Assembly (NCBI RefSeq): GCF_018603905.1
Contig: NZ_JAHFZZ010000023.1
Coordinates: 107,911 to 171,910 of the forward strand
Source: Nonomuraea sp. NEAU-A123
GTDB lineage: Bacteria; Actinomycetota; Actinomycetes; Streptosporangiales; Streptosporangiaceae
Direction of reading: 5' to 3'
DNA length: 64,000 nucleotides
In this document: piece by piece, positions 8,792 through 17,317 of the stretch
Layout: each line of letters opens with the position of its first letter
Numbering within the stretch: position 1 is the stretch's first letter
The notes under the pieces: generated by a model
The model's database searches: none
What the model was told of the DNA's origin: nothing
Seen by the model: only the letters and a program-made list of their open reading frames with translations
Made by a program: the position numbers and the translations under genes

Positions 8792-8960
8792 GGTTGCCCT
8801 CCAGCGGGAATGCCGAACGACGGCCTGACGAGGCCGCTGCCGGCACACCGGACATCCCTGGAAGGGCGGATACGGGAAGCGTCGCCCGGGCTACCGAACC
8901 GGGCCGCGTTTTCGTGTGCGTCACCAGACTAGCGCCCAACGCCGACTAGGATCCTGTGCC

Positions 8961-10190
8961 ATGACCCAGCTTCCACTGCGGGCTCTGCTCGCGAGCGCCC
9001 TGGGCCGCAGTGCCGCCACGCTGTCGAGGATGACCGGGCGCGGCGACGGCTCGGTGATCGGCGGTCGGGTCGGCCTGATGCTCGAGCCCGATCTGCTCCG
9101 GCAGCTCGCCCGTGACCGCAGGCTGGCCTTGGTCAGCGCCACGAACGGCAAGACCACCACGACCCGGCTGATCACCTCGGCGTTGCTGGAGCTCGGCGAG
9201 GTGGCCACCAACGCGTTCGGCGCCAACATGCCCGCGGGTCACGTCTCGGCGCTCTCCCTGCACAAGGACGCCCCCTACGGTGTGCTGGAGGTCGACGAGA
9301 AATACCTGCCCGAGGTGCTCGACACCACCGGCGCTGGCGTCGTCTGCCTGATGAACCTCAGCCGCGACCAGATGGACCGCGCCGCCGAGATCTGGCTGCT
9401 CGCGCAGAAATGGCGCAGGGCGCTGTCCGGCAAGCCGACGCACGTCATCGCCAACTGCGACGACCCGCTCGTCACCTGGGGCGCCTCGACGGCGGCCAAG
9501 GTGACCTGGGTCGCGGGTGGCCAGCGCTGGAAGGAAGACTCCTGGTGCTGCCCCGAGTGCGGGGGGCCGCTCGACCGCAAGGACGCCGACTGGGCGTGCC
9601 GGGAGTGCACGTTCCACCGGCCTGAGCCGCAGTGGGTCCTCGACGACGACGCGGTGATCGATCCGCGCGGGCAGCGGTGGGTGCTCGACATCCAGCTGCC
9701 CGGCCTGGCCAACCGGTCCAACGCCGCGATGGCGCTGGCGGTGGGTGAGGCGTTCGGGCTGTCGGTCGAGCGGGCGCTGCCCCGGCTGCGCGAGGTCACC
9801 TCGGTCGCGGGCCGCTACACCACGGTCGAGCGGGACGGCCGCTACGCGCGGCTGCTGCTGGCCAAGAACCCGGCGGGCTGGCTGGAGGCGTTCGACGTCT
9901 CCGATCCGCAGCAGCCGATCATCCTCTCGGTCAACGCGCAGGGGCCCGACGGGCGTGACACGTCCTGGCTGTGGGACGTCGACTATCGCATCCTGCGCGG
10001 CCGCCCGGTGTTCGTCACCGGCGAGCGGCGGCTGGACCTGGCGCTCCGGCTCGACGTGGCCGAGGTGCCGTTCGCGCTCTGTGCCACGTTCACCGAGGCG
10101 CTGGCCATGCAGCCGCCGGGCCGCGTCGACGTGATCGCCAACTACACCGCCTTCCAGCAGATCCGATCGGAGTTCGGTCGTGCCGTCTGA
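8961..10190 (+). CDS. murT: Lipid II isoglutaminyl synthase, MurT subunit
   Basis: A 409-residue Mur-ligase-like protein that, with GatD, amidates the alpha-carboxyl of D-glutamate in lipid II. ATP-binding loop SATNGKTTTTRL lies near residues 59-70. A Cys4 zinc ribbon (C197, C200, C213, C216 region) is inserted in the central domain, as in known MurT. The C-terminal DUF1727 domain follows. ATG 8961 is chosen as it begins the family-typical MTQLPLRALLA. The downstream gatD overlaps by 11 bases, implying coupled translation. Confidence 0.92.
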   Translation: MTQLPLRALLASALGRSAATLSRMTGRGDGSVIGGRVGLMLEPDLLRQLARDRRLALVSATNGKTTTTRLITSALLELGEVATNAFGANMPAGHVSALSLHKDAPYGVLEVDEKYLPEVLDTTGAGVVCLMNLSRDQMDRAAEIWLLAQKWRRALSGKPTHVIANCDDPLVTWGASTAAKVTWVAGGQRWKEDSWCCPECGGPLDRKDADWACRECTFHRPEPQWVLDDDAVIDPRGQRWVLDIQLPGLANRSNAAMALAVGEAFGLSVERALPRLREVTSVAGRYTTVERDGRYARLLLAKNPAGWLEAFDVSDPQQPIILSVNAQGPDGRDTSWLWDVDYRILRGRPVFVTGERRLDLALRLDVAEVPFALCATFTEALAMQPPGRVDVIANYTAFQQIRSEFGRAV

Positions 10191-10893
10191 CAGCGCCCTT
10201 CGCATTGTCTGGATCTATCCTGACCTGCTGAGCACGTACGGCGACCAGGGCAACGTGCTCGTCCTGGAGCAGCGGGCTCAGCGCAGGGGCATCGAGACCG
10301 AGACCGTCTACGTACGGTCGGCCGACCCGGTGCCGGAGACCGGCGACATCTACCTCATCGGCGGCGGCGAGGACCGCCCGCAGATCCTCGCGGCGGCGCG
10401 GCTGCGCAAGGACGGTGGGCTGCACCGCGCGATCGCGCGGGGCGCGGCGATGCTCGCGGTCTGCGCGGGCTACCAGATCATGGGCAGTACGTTCGGCGGC
10501 GAGGAGGGCCAGCCGGTCGACGGCATCGGCCTGCTCGACATCGCCAGCTCCCGCGGCCCCTCGCGGGCGGTCGGCGAGCTGGTGGCCGAGGTGGACGCCG
10601 AGCTGGGGCTGCCGACGCTGACCGGCTTCGAGAACCACATGGGCGTCACCCGTCTCGGCCCGGGCGTCAAGGCGCTCTCCCGGACGAGCGTGGGGGTCGG
10701 CAACGGAGACGGGTTCGAGGGGTGCTACGCGGGGCACGTCGTCGGGACCTACCTGCACGGGCCCGCGCTGGCCCGCAACCCGGCGCTCGCCGACCTGCTG
10801 CTCTCGTGGCGCGCGGGCGACCTGGCCCCGCTCGACGACACCCGCTATGAGCAGCTCCGCCGGGAGCGTCTCGCCGCCGTTCGGGCCAACTGA
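10180..10893 (+). CDS. gatD: Lipid II isoglutaminyl synthase, glutamine amidotransferase subunit GatD
   Basis: A 237-residue class I-like glutaminase that feeds ammonia to MurT. Catalytic Cys95 lies in MLAVCAGYQIMG and His193 in GTYLHGP. The GTG start overlaps murT. Length and motif order match known GatD proteins. Confidence 0.92.
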   Translation: MPSDSALRIVWIYPDLLSTYGDQGNVLVLEQRAQRRGIETETVYVRSADPVPETGDIYLIGGGEDRPQILAAARLRKDGGLHRAIARGAAMLAVCAGYQIMGSTFGGEEGQPVDGIGLLDIASSRGPSRAVGELVAEVDAELGLPTLTGFENHMGVTRLGPGVKALSRTSVGVGNGDGFEGCYAGHVVGTYLHGPALARNPALADLLLSWRAGDLAPLDDTRYEQLRRERLAAVRAN

Positions 10894-10929
10894 TCTAGAG
10901 TTACGGCACAGCCCGGCCGGCCCCAGTCG

Positions 10930-10995
10930 CCGACCATGGCCGGGCGCCTCCAGGGATACGGCCGCTGATCCCGCACAGGGCCGGGCGCCGTTACG
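10930..10995 (+). repeat. Dispersed repeat, copy 1 (66 bp)
   Basis: A 66-bp segment starting CCGACCATGGCCGGG, with a central CTGATCCCGCAC and ending TTACG. It is matched along its length by 15735-15800 with a small number of substitutions. It overlaps the last codons of the convergent sigma-factor gene. Confidence 0.6.
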
Positions 10996-12250
10996 AGGTG
11001 TTCTCGGCCGCCCGCGTGGTCAGCGCGCCGGCCTTGGCGTGCAGGTAGCGCTGCTGCTGGAGACTGCTCGTTCGCCGCGCGGCCGCCTCGTACGCCGCAC
11101 GGGCCGCCCGGTGGTCCCCGGACATCTCCTGCAGGTGCGCCCGGACCGCGTGCAGGCGGTGGTCCTCGGCTATCCGGGCGTCCTTCTCCAGTTCGTCGAG
11201 CAGGGCGAGACCCGCTGCCGGGCCTTCGACCATGGCGGCCGCGACGGTGTGGTTGAGCGTGACCACCGGGTTGTCGGAGAGCCGCATCAGGAGCTCGTAC
11301 AGCGCCTTTATCTGCGGCCAGTCGGTCGCCGCCGCGGTGGGGGCCTCGTCGTGCAGGGCGGCGATCGCCGCCTGGAGCTGGTAGGGGCCGGTCGGGCCGC
11401 GGGGGAGGGCGTTGGTGATGAGGGCGATGCCTTCGGTGATGTAGGACGTGTGCCAGAGGGTTCGGTCTTGTTCGGCCATGGGGATCAGGGAGCCGTCCGG
11501 GCCCGTACGCGCCGGTCTGCGGGCGTCGGTCAGGAGCATGAGGGACAGCAGGCCCGCCACCTCGGCGTCGTCCGGCAGCAGGCGGTTGACCAGGCGGGTC
11601 AGGCGGATCGCCTCGGTGGTCAGCTCGGTGCGCTGGAGGGCCGGGCCGGAGGTGCTGGCGTAGCCCTCGTTGAAGATCAGGTAGAGGACGTGCAGCACCG
11701 CGGCGAGCCGTTCCGCGCGATCCTCGCCGGAGGGCATGCCGAAGGGGAGGCCGCTGTCCTTGATGCGGTGTTTGGCGCGGGTGATGCGCCGGGTCATGGT
11801 CGCCTCCGGGACCAGGAACGCCCTGGCGATCTCCGCGGTCGTCAGGCCGCCGACGGCCCGCAGGGTGAGCGCGATCTGCGACGCGGGCGACAGCGACGGG
11901 TGGCAGCACATGAACAGCAGGATGAGCGTGTCGTCGGACTCCGCCGCCGGCCGGTCCGCGGCGGGCGCCAGCCACTGGTCGGGCAGGGTCCAGCGTGAGA
12001 CGGTGTCCTCGCGCTGCCGGCGGGCCTGCTCGCTGCGTAGCAGGTCGGTCAGCCGACGCGAGGCGACCGTGATCAGCCAGCCGCGCGGGTTGTCCGGAAG
12101 GCCCTCTTCGGGCCACTGCAGGGCGGCCGCGAGCAGCGCCTCCTGCGTCGCGTCCTCGGCCGTGGCGAAGTGCCCGTAACGCCGTACCAGCGCGCCGAGA
12201 ACCTGCGGCGCCAGCCCGCGCAGCAGGTCCTCGACCTCGCCGCCGGTCAC
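10991..12250 (-). CDS. ECF-type RNA polymerase sigma factor, ECF42-like with C-terminal extension
   Basis: A 419-residue sigma factor: region 2 (GHFATAEDATQEALLAAALQW), region 4 (ALTLRAVGGLTTAEIARAFLVPEATMTRRI), then about 200 residues of DUF6596/TPR-like helical extension. This architecture, coupled to a YCII/DGPF protein, defines the ECF42 group. GTG 12250 is used because it begins just where sigma similarity starts and overlaps the upstream gene by four bases. No anti-sigma gene is seen, as is usual for the group. Confidence 0.85.
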   Translation of the reverse strand: MTGGEVEDLLRGLAPQVLGALVRRYGHFATAEDATQEALLAAALQWPEEGLPDNPRGWLITVASRRLTDLLRSEQARRQREDTVSRWTLPDQWLAPAADRPAAESDDTLILLFMCCHPSLSPASQIALTLRAVGGLTTAEIARAFLVPEATMTRRITRAKHRIKDSGLPFGMPSGEDRAERLAAVLHVLYLIFNEGYASTSGPALQRTELTTEAIRLTRLVNRLLPDDAEVAGLLSLMLLTDARRPARTGPDGSLIPMAEQDRTLWHTSYITEGIALITNALPRGPTGPYQLQAAIAALHDEAPTAAATDWPQIKALYELLMRLSDNPVVTLNHTVAAAMVEGPAAGLALLDELEKDARIAEDHRLHAVRAHLQEMSGDHRAARAAYEAAARRTSSLQQQRYLHAKAGALTTRAAENTS

Positions 12251-12660
12251 AGCTCCTCGAAGCTCCCGGCGATCGGCCGCACGTCCACGTGCCATTCGTG
12301 GGTCAGGGTCGCGTTCGCGGGGTGGGGAGTGCCGGCCAGTCGCGCGGCGATCTCGGTCGCCCGGTCGAAGCTCGCGCACTCGACGATCGTGTAACCGGCC
12401 AGGACCTCCTGCGTTTCGGAGTAGGGGCCGTCGGTCACGACCGGCACCCCGTCCTTCAGCTGGACCCTCCTGGCGTGCACGGGCGCGCTCAGGCCCTGCG
12501 CGTCCACGAACTCCCCGGACTCGACCAGGGCGTTGTTCCAGGACTCCATGAAGGCGTGCATCGCCGCGACGTCCTCCCCGGACCAGACCGGGTTGTCGGG
12601 CTTTCCGGCCAGGTTGTCGTAGTCGCGCTGGCTGCCGAACATCATGATCATGTACTTCAC
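12247..12660 (-). CDS. YCII-family (DGPF-domain) protein
   Basis: A 137-residue protein beginning KYMIMMFGSQRDY and containing VVTDGPYSETQEVLAGYTIVE, the DGP[FY]-x-E-x-K/Q signature. These proteins are encoded next to ECF42 sigma factors and are thought to act in the same signalling unit. It is the first gene of the two-gene operon. Confidence 0.85.
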   Translation of the reverse strand: MKYMIMMFGSQRDYDNLAGKPDNPVWSGEDVAAMHAFMESWNNALVESGEFVDAQGLSAPVHARRVQLKDGVPVVTDGPYSETQEVLAGYTIVECASFDRATEIAARLAGTPHPANATLTHEWHVDVRPIAGSFEEL

Positions 12661-12735
12661 GATCTCTCCTCTCGGTCGGCACCACCGCGGTGCCTCACAT
12701 CAGAGACGTCGGAACCAACGGACCGCTCCGGACAG

Positions 12736-13098
12736 CTAGTACACGAGAGCCTGGGCGCCCTCTGCCACGGCCTCCTCCACGAAGGTGGAGGCGCCGGCGA
12801 TGCGGATGCCGGGGATGAGGTCGTCGGCCGTGATCTCCCGCCGGGCCGCACACTGGGTGCAGACCGTCACCCGGCCGCCCGCCAGCACGGCGTCCAGCAG
12901 GTCCGTGAGCGGAGCGGCATGGGCCAGGTTGAACTCCTTGGCCCTCCCCGGCAGCCCGAACCATGCGGACTCCCCGGTCAGCCAGAGAGAGACCGGAACA
13001 CCGCTCGCGAGCGCGGCGGCCGCGACCGTGAACGCCTGGTTGCAGCGCTCAGGGGCGTCGGCCCCGGCGGTCACCTTGATCACCAGTGATCGTGCCAT
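12736..13098 (-). CDS. DsrE-family protein
   Basis: A 120-residue protein: ARSLVIKVTAGADAPERCNQAF, then GVPVSLWLTGESAW and a late VTVCTQCAARREI. These match DsrE/DsrF-like small alpha/beta proteins, some of which relay sulfur. A CTQC pair near residue 84 could bind sulfur or metal. ATG 13098 is preferred over 13107. Confidence 0.75.
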   Translation of the reverse strand: MARSLVIKVTAGADAPERCNQAFTVAAAALASGVPVSLWLTGESAWFGLPGRAKEFNLAHAAPLTDLLDAVLAGGRVTVCTQCAARREITADDLIPGIRIAGASTFVEEAVAEGAQALVY

Positions 13099-13178
13099 GT
13101 TCGTCACCCTAACGCCCCTACCCGCCGGCCGCCTTCGGGCGGGGCGGCCAGGTCCGTGGGCCAGTACAGTTTGATGCC

Positions 13179-13679
13179 ATGGAAGATGCTGATGTCCAGG
13201 TGCCGGTGCATCCCGATCTGGAGCCGATCGCGTTCCTGATCGGCCGCTGGGAGGGCGCCGGTGTCGGGGGTTATCCGACGATCGAGAGCTTCAACTTCGG
13301 TCAGGAGATCGAGTTCGGCCACAACGGCAAGCCGTTCCTGTCGTACGTGAGCCGCACCTGGCTGCTCGACGACGACGGCAACCGGGTCAGACCCCTCGCC
13401 ACCGAGTCCGGATACTGGCGGCCGCAGCCCGACCGGCAGATCGAGGTGCTGCTGGCGCATCCGACCGGCATCGTGGAGATCTACATCGGCGAGGTCGTCT
13501 TCCACAAGATCGAGCTGCGCACCGACGTGGTGGCGCGCACCGCCTCGGCCAAGGAATACACCGCGGGCACCCGCCTGTACGGGCTGGTCAAGGGCAACCT
13601 CATGTGGGCCTATGACATGGCCGCGGTCGGGCACCCGCTCACATCGCACATGTCGGCGGAGCTCAAGAAGGTAGCTTGA
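13179..13679 (+). CDS. Nitrobindin-like heme protein (FABP-like, peroxynitrite isomerase family)
   Basis: A 166-residue beta-barrel protein. The signature GRWEGAGVGGYP (near residues 22-33) is the G-x-W-x-G-x-G motif of the THAP4/nitrobindin family, and the C-terminal part holds the region expected to give the proximal heme histidine (VGHPLTSHMSAEL). Members bind heme and isomerise peroxynitrite to nitrate. It is followed after five bases by the DUF2470 gene, so the two are likely co-transcribed. Confidence 0.85.
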   Translation: MEDADVQVPVHPDLEPIAFLIGRWEGAGVGGYPTIESFNFGQEIEFGHNGKPFLSYVSRTWLLDDDGNRVRPLATESGYWRPQPDRQIEVLLAHPTGIVEIYIGEVVFHKIELRTDVVARTASAKEYTAGTRLYGLVKGNLMWAYDMAAVGHPLTSHMSAELKKVA

Positions 13680-13684
13680 TCCAT

Positions 13685-13981
13685 ATGAGCACCCCTTTCA
13701 CCGCTGAGGCGGTCGAGGCGATCAAGCGGCACATGAACGACGACCACGCAGGCGACGCGCTGATCATCGTGCGCGGGCTGGGCGGGCGGCCCGACGCGAC
13801 GACCGCGGTCACCAGCGGGGTCGACGGCGAGGCGATCGAGTTCACGATCGACGGCGGCGAGCGGGTCAGGGTGTCGTGGGGGGAGACGCTGACCGAGCGC
13901 CCGCAGGTGCGGATGGCGGTCGTCCGCCTCTACCGCGAAGCCTGCGACAAACTCGGCATCCCGGCCCGGGGCGAGCACTGA
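13685..13981 (+). CDS. DUF2470 domain protein
   Basis: A 98-residue protein with IKRHMNDDHAGDALIIVRGLG near its N-terminus, the His-rich DUF2470 signature found at the C-terminus of heme-utilisation (HugZ-like) proteins and as stand-alone proteins. Its pairing with a nitrobindin-like gene suggests a heme-related role; inference only. Confidence 0.75.
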   Translation: MSTPFTAEAVEAIKRHMNDDHAGDALIIVRGLGGRPDATTAVTSGVDGEAIEFTIDGGERVRVSWGETLTERPQVRMAVVRLYREACDKLGIPARGEH

Positions 13982-14270
13982 CACAGGGCATGAAGAAGGG
14001 CCCCAGGCGGCGTTCCACTCGTGATTGAGCGGGCCGGATGGACCACGGACGGGACAGGAATCCCGCCCTCCGGCTGCCGGGGGCCCCGGTGGTTGTCTCG
14101 AATTCGCCCAACAGACGAGACATCAGTCCGCGTCGTTAGCGGACAACCACCTCGCTAGTCCAACTATGAATCACCATTGTTTGGACCACCTCCTTTCCGC
14201 GTACCCAAGAAGCTATGCGCTCGGTCGCGGAGGGGGCAAGCGATTAATACTCAGCCGTAGACTCGGAGGC

Positions 14271-14684
14271 ATGACGGAGACGCAGTGGCACGAAGAACTC
14301 CGCGCCAAGGGCTACCGGGTGACCCCTCAGCGACAGCTCGTGCTCGAGGCGGTCAAGGCGCTCGAACACGCCACGCCCGAAGAGATCTCCGTCAAGGTGC
14401 GCGAGACGGCGCGCGGCGTCAACATCTCGACCGTCTACCGCACGCTGGAGCTGCTCGAAGAGCTCGGCATGGTCACCCACACCCACCTCAGCCACGGCGC
14501 CCCCACCTACCACCTGGCGGCCGACGCCGACCACCTGCATCTGGTCTGCCGGGGTTGCGGCGCGGTCAGCGAGATACGCCCGGAGATCGCCGACGGGCTG
14601 GTCAAGGGCCTGGACGAGGAGCTCGGCTTCGTGGCCGACGTACGCCACCTGACCGTCTTCGGCCGCTGCCGCGACTGCCGATAA
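14271..14684 (+). CDS. nur: Nickel-responsive Fur-family repressor Nur
   Basis: A 137-residue Fur-family protein with N-terminal winged helix (YRVTPQRQLVLEAV, NISTVYRTLELLEELG) and the two CxxC pairs C93/C96 and C133/C136. His70, His72 and His126, which I recall as the nickel-site ligands of S. coelicolor Nur, are all present at those positions, and His33 and His88/His90 also fit the second site. A ygfZ-type gene follows, the same neighbour as nur in streptomycetes. An upstream extension in frame to 14025 lacks similarity; ATG 14271 has a CGGAGG site. Expected to repress nickel uptake genes. Confidence 0.8.
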   Translation: MTETQWHEELRAKGYRVTPQRQLVLEAVKALEHATPEEISVKVRETARGVNISTVYRTLELLEELGMVTHTHLSHGAPTYHLAADADHLHLVCRGCGAVSEIRPEIADGLVKGLDEELGFVADVRHLTVFGRCRDCR

Positions 14685-14694
14685 CCTGGAAGGC

Positions 14695-15633
14695 ATGCGT
14701 AGCCCTCTGCTCGATCTCCCCGGTGCCGTCGCCGCCGACGGCCCCGACTCCGACGTAGCCGCCCACTACGGTGACCTGTTCGCCGAGCAGCGGGCGCTGG
14801 TCAAGGGCGAGGCGGTGGTCGACCGCAGCAACCGCGAGGTGATCCGCGTCTCCGGGGCGGATCGGCTGAAATGGCTCAACGACCTGACCTCGCAGAAACT
14901 CGACACGCTGGCTCCCGGCGAGTGGACACAGACGCTCGACCTCGACCTCCAGGGCCGCGTCCTGCACCACCTGACGCTGGTCGACGACGGCGAGACCGTG
15001 CTGGCGCACGTCGAGCCCGGCACCGCCGACAGCCTGGTGGCCTACCTCGACCGGATGCGGTTCATGCTCCGCGTCGAGGTGTCGCGCGCCGACGACCTGG
15101 CCGTGCTCTCGTCCGCGACCGAGGACTTCCTGGTGCCGCGCGCCGAGCTGCCCGACCACCTGGGCAGGCCGCTGGCCGGGCTCTGGGCGTACGAGGCGCT
15201 GCGCATCGAGCAGCACCGCCCTCGGCTCGGCTTCGACACCGACCACAAGACGATTCCGCACGAAGTGGGCTGGATCGGCACCGCCCTCCACCTCAGCAAG
15301 GGCTGCTACCGGGGCCAGGAGACGGTCGCCCGGGTCCACAATCTGGGGCATCCGCCGCGGCGGCTGGTCTTCCTGCACCTCGACGGCAGCGTTGACACGC
15401 TGCCGTCGCACGGTGCGCCGGTGATCTTCGAGAGCCAGGAGGTGGGGGTGGTCGGTTCCGCCGCCCGCCACCACGAGCTGGGCCCGATCGCGCTGGCCAT
15501 GGTCAAGCGGACGGTGCCGGTGGACGCGCCCCTGCTCGCGGGTGGCGTCGCCGCCGCCCAGGAGGTCATCGTCCCACCCGACGCGGGCCGCAACGTCGCC
15601 ATCGACCCGGCCATGCGCCGCCGCCTCCGATAA
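14695..15633 (+). CDS. ygfZ: YgfZ-like folate-binding protein (GcvT family)
   Basis: A 312-residue protein with the K-G-C-Y-x-G-Q-E motif at residues 202-209, whose cysteine is essential in YgfZ, a folate-dependent factor for iron-sulfur cluster maintenance. The GcvT-like fold spans the whole length. It follows nur by ten bases and is probably co-transcribed. Confidence 0.88.
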   Translation: MRSPLLDLPGAVAADGPDSDVAAHYGDLFAEQRALVKGEAVVDRSNREVIRVSGADRLKWLNDLTSQKLDTLAPGEWTQTLDLDLQGRVLHHLTLVDDGETVLAHVEPGTADSLVAYLDRMRFMLRVEVSRADDLAVLSSATEDFLVPRAELPDHLGRPLAGLWAYEALRIEQHRPRLGFDTDHKTIPHEVGWIGTALHLSKGCYRGQETVARVHNLGHPPRRLVFLHLDGSVDTLPSHGAPVIFESQEVGVVGSAARHHELGPIALAMVKRTVPVDAPLLAGGVAAAQEVIVPPDAGRNVAIDPAMRRRLR

Positions 15634-15661
15634 CTCGATCCCCCGCGCGGTGCGGCCAGTT

Positions 15662-15687
15662 CGCCCCTCGCGGGGCGGCCCGTTTTT
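15662..15687 (+). terminator. Rho-independent terminator after ygfZ
   Basis: Stem CGCCCC / GGGGCG (15662-15667, 15672-15677) followed by a T5 run at 15683-15687, about 30 bases after the ygfZ stop. Confidence 0.65.
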
Positions 15688-15734
15688 ACCACCCCAACCA
15701 TCCTGTACGGCAAGCATGGGGCACCCGCCACCCG

Positions 15735-15800
15735 CCGACCATGGCCGGGGGCCTCCAGGAATACGCCCGCTGATCCCGCACGTGGCCGGCCGCCGCTACG
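15735..15800 (+). repeat. Dispersed repeat, copy 2 (66 bp)
   Basis: Second copy of the 66-bp segment at 10930-10995, in the same orientation, lying free in the intergenic region between ygfZ and dtd. The shared core includes CTGATCCCGCAC and GCCTCCAGG. Confidence 0.6.
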
Positions 15801-15916
15801 CGCGCGGGTAATGGGCCCAATACCCCTGCCAGGAGCCATACCGCCCGGCCAGGCCACGGAGCTCTCTGGCCGCCGGCGCGCAGGGCCTTCGACTGCGCAG
15901 ATCATCTGCGCGCAGA

Positions 15917-16342
15917 CTATATGTCGAGCACCAGCGTGATCGGTCCGTCGTTGACCAGGGACACCTTCATGTTCGCGCCGAACCTGCCCGTCTCCACCTG
16001 GGCCCCGAGTGCCCTCAGCTCCTCCACCACGGCGTCCACCAGCGGCTCGGCGACCGGTCCAGGGGCGGCGGCCTGCCAGGTGGGCCGCCGGCCCTTGCGG
16101 GCGTCGCCGTACAGGGTGAACTGGCTGATCACCAGGAGCGGCGCCGACACGTCGGAGCAGGACTTCTCGCCGTCCAGGATGCGCAGGCCCCAGAGCTTGG
16201 CGGCGAGCTTGCGCGCCTCGGCGCGCGTGTCGGTGTGCGTGACGCCGACCAGCACGAGCAGCCCCGGCTCGGCGATCGCGCCGACGGTCTCCCCGTCGAC
16301 TGCCACGGACGCGGTGCTCACTCGCTGCACGACTGCTCGCAT
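15917..16342 (-). CDS. dtd: D-aminoacyl-tRNA deacylase
   Basis: A 141-residue protein that hydrolyses D-amino acids from mischarged tRNA. It opens MRAVVQRVSTASV, carries the catalytic SQFTLYGD motif near residues 78-85 and the NDGPITLVLDI tail with the cis-Gly-Pro element. Full length. Confidence 0.93.
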   Translation of the reverse strand: MRAVVQRVSTASVAVDGETVGAIAEPGLLVLVGVTHTDTRAEARKLAAKLWGLRILDGEKSCSDVSAPLLVISQFTLYGDARKGRRPTWQAAAPGPVAEPLVDAVVEELRALGAQVETGRFGANMKVSLVNDGPITLVLDI

Positions 16343-16401
16343 GGGAACCCATTCTGGCCCAGGACAAAAGCTTCGTAGACTGCGTGCCGAAAGGGGGCGA
16401 A

Positions 16402-17310
16402 ATGTCGCTGGTTGTGGAGGTCGTTCGGTCCGGGTTCGTGGAGTCGACTCATCAGGTGCGCATGCTCACCATGGACGCGGCAGGCGAGCCGGTCGAGGCG
16501 CACGGCGCGGTGCACGTGCCGGCCTCGCCGCGGTCGGCGATGAAGCCGCTCCAGGCCGTCGGCATGCTCCGCGCCGGGCTCGCGCTCGATGGCGAACTCC
16601 TCGCGCTGGCCTGCGCGTCCCATTCCGGCGAGCCCTACCACGTGGACGGCGTACGGAAGATCCTGGCGGGGGCCGGGCTGGCCGAGTCGGCGCTGCTCTG
16701 CCCGGAGGACTACCCCGCCGACCGGGCGGCGACCGACTACGGCCGCGTCTACATGAACTGCTCGGGCAAGCACGCCGCCATGCTCGCCACCTGCGTGCTG
16801 AACGACTGGCCGCTCGCCACATACCTGGAGCCGGCGCACCCGCTGCAGCGGACGATCCGCCGCACGGTGGAGGAGCTGACGGGGGAGCGGGTCGCGGCCT
16901 CGGGTGTGGACGGGTGTGGCGCGCCGCTGTTCTTCGTCTCGATGGTGGGTGTGACGCGGGCCTTCCGCGCGCTGCCTCTGGGGGAGGCGGGCTCGTACGA
17001 GCGGCGGATCTTCGACGTCATGCGCGCGCATCCGGAGTGGACGTCCGGCACCATCCGGGCGGAGGCCGAGCTGATGCGGGCCCTGCCGGGGCTGATGGTC
17101 AAGGTGGGCGCGGAGGGGTTCGACGCGTTCGTGTTCGAGGACGGGCGGGCGGGTGCCGTCAAGGTCGAGGACGGCGCCCAGCGGGCCCGCATGCCCGTCA
17201 CGGTGGCCGCCCTGCGCTCGCTCGGCCTGGACTCCCCGGAGCTGGACCCGATGGCCCGCCCGCCGCTGATGGGCGGCGGGCGCGCCGTGGGCGAACTACG
17301 CGTCCGCTGA
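16402..17310 (+). CDS. L-asparaginase II-family protein
   Basis: A 302-residue protein of the thermolabile asparaginase II family (Rhizobium type). Motifs: VVRSGFVESTHQV, SPRSAMKPLQAVG, CASHSGEPYHVDGV and MNCSGKHAAMLATC, which give the Ser/Lys and the zinc-binding/nucleophile region. A GTG at 16384 is in frame, but the AGGGGGCG ribosome site fits ATG 16402. Confidence 0.85.
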   Translation: MSLVVEVVRSGFVESTHQVRMLTMDAAGEPVEAHGAVHVPASPRSAMKPLQAVGMLRAGLALDGELLALACASHSGEPYHVDGVRKILAGAGLAESALLCPEDYPADRAATDYGRVYMNCSGKHAAMLATCVLNDWPLATYLEPAHPLQRTIRRTVEELTGERVAASGVDGCGAPLFFVSMVGVTRAFRALPLGEAGSYERRIFDVMRAHPEWTSGTIRAEAELMRALPGLMVKVGAEGFDAFVFEDGRAGAVKVEDGAQRARMPVTVAALRSLGLDSPELDPMARPPLMGGGRAVGELRVR

Positions 17311-17317
17311 GCGGCCT

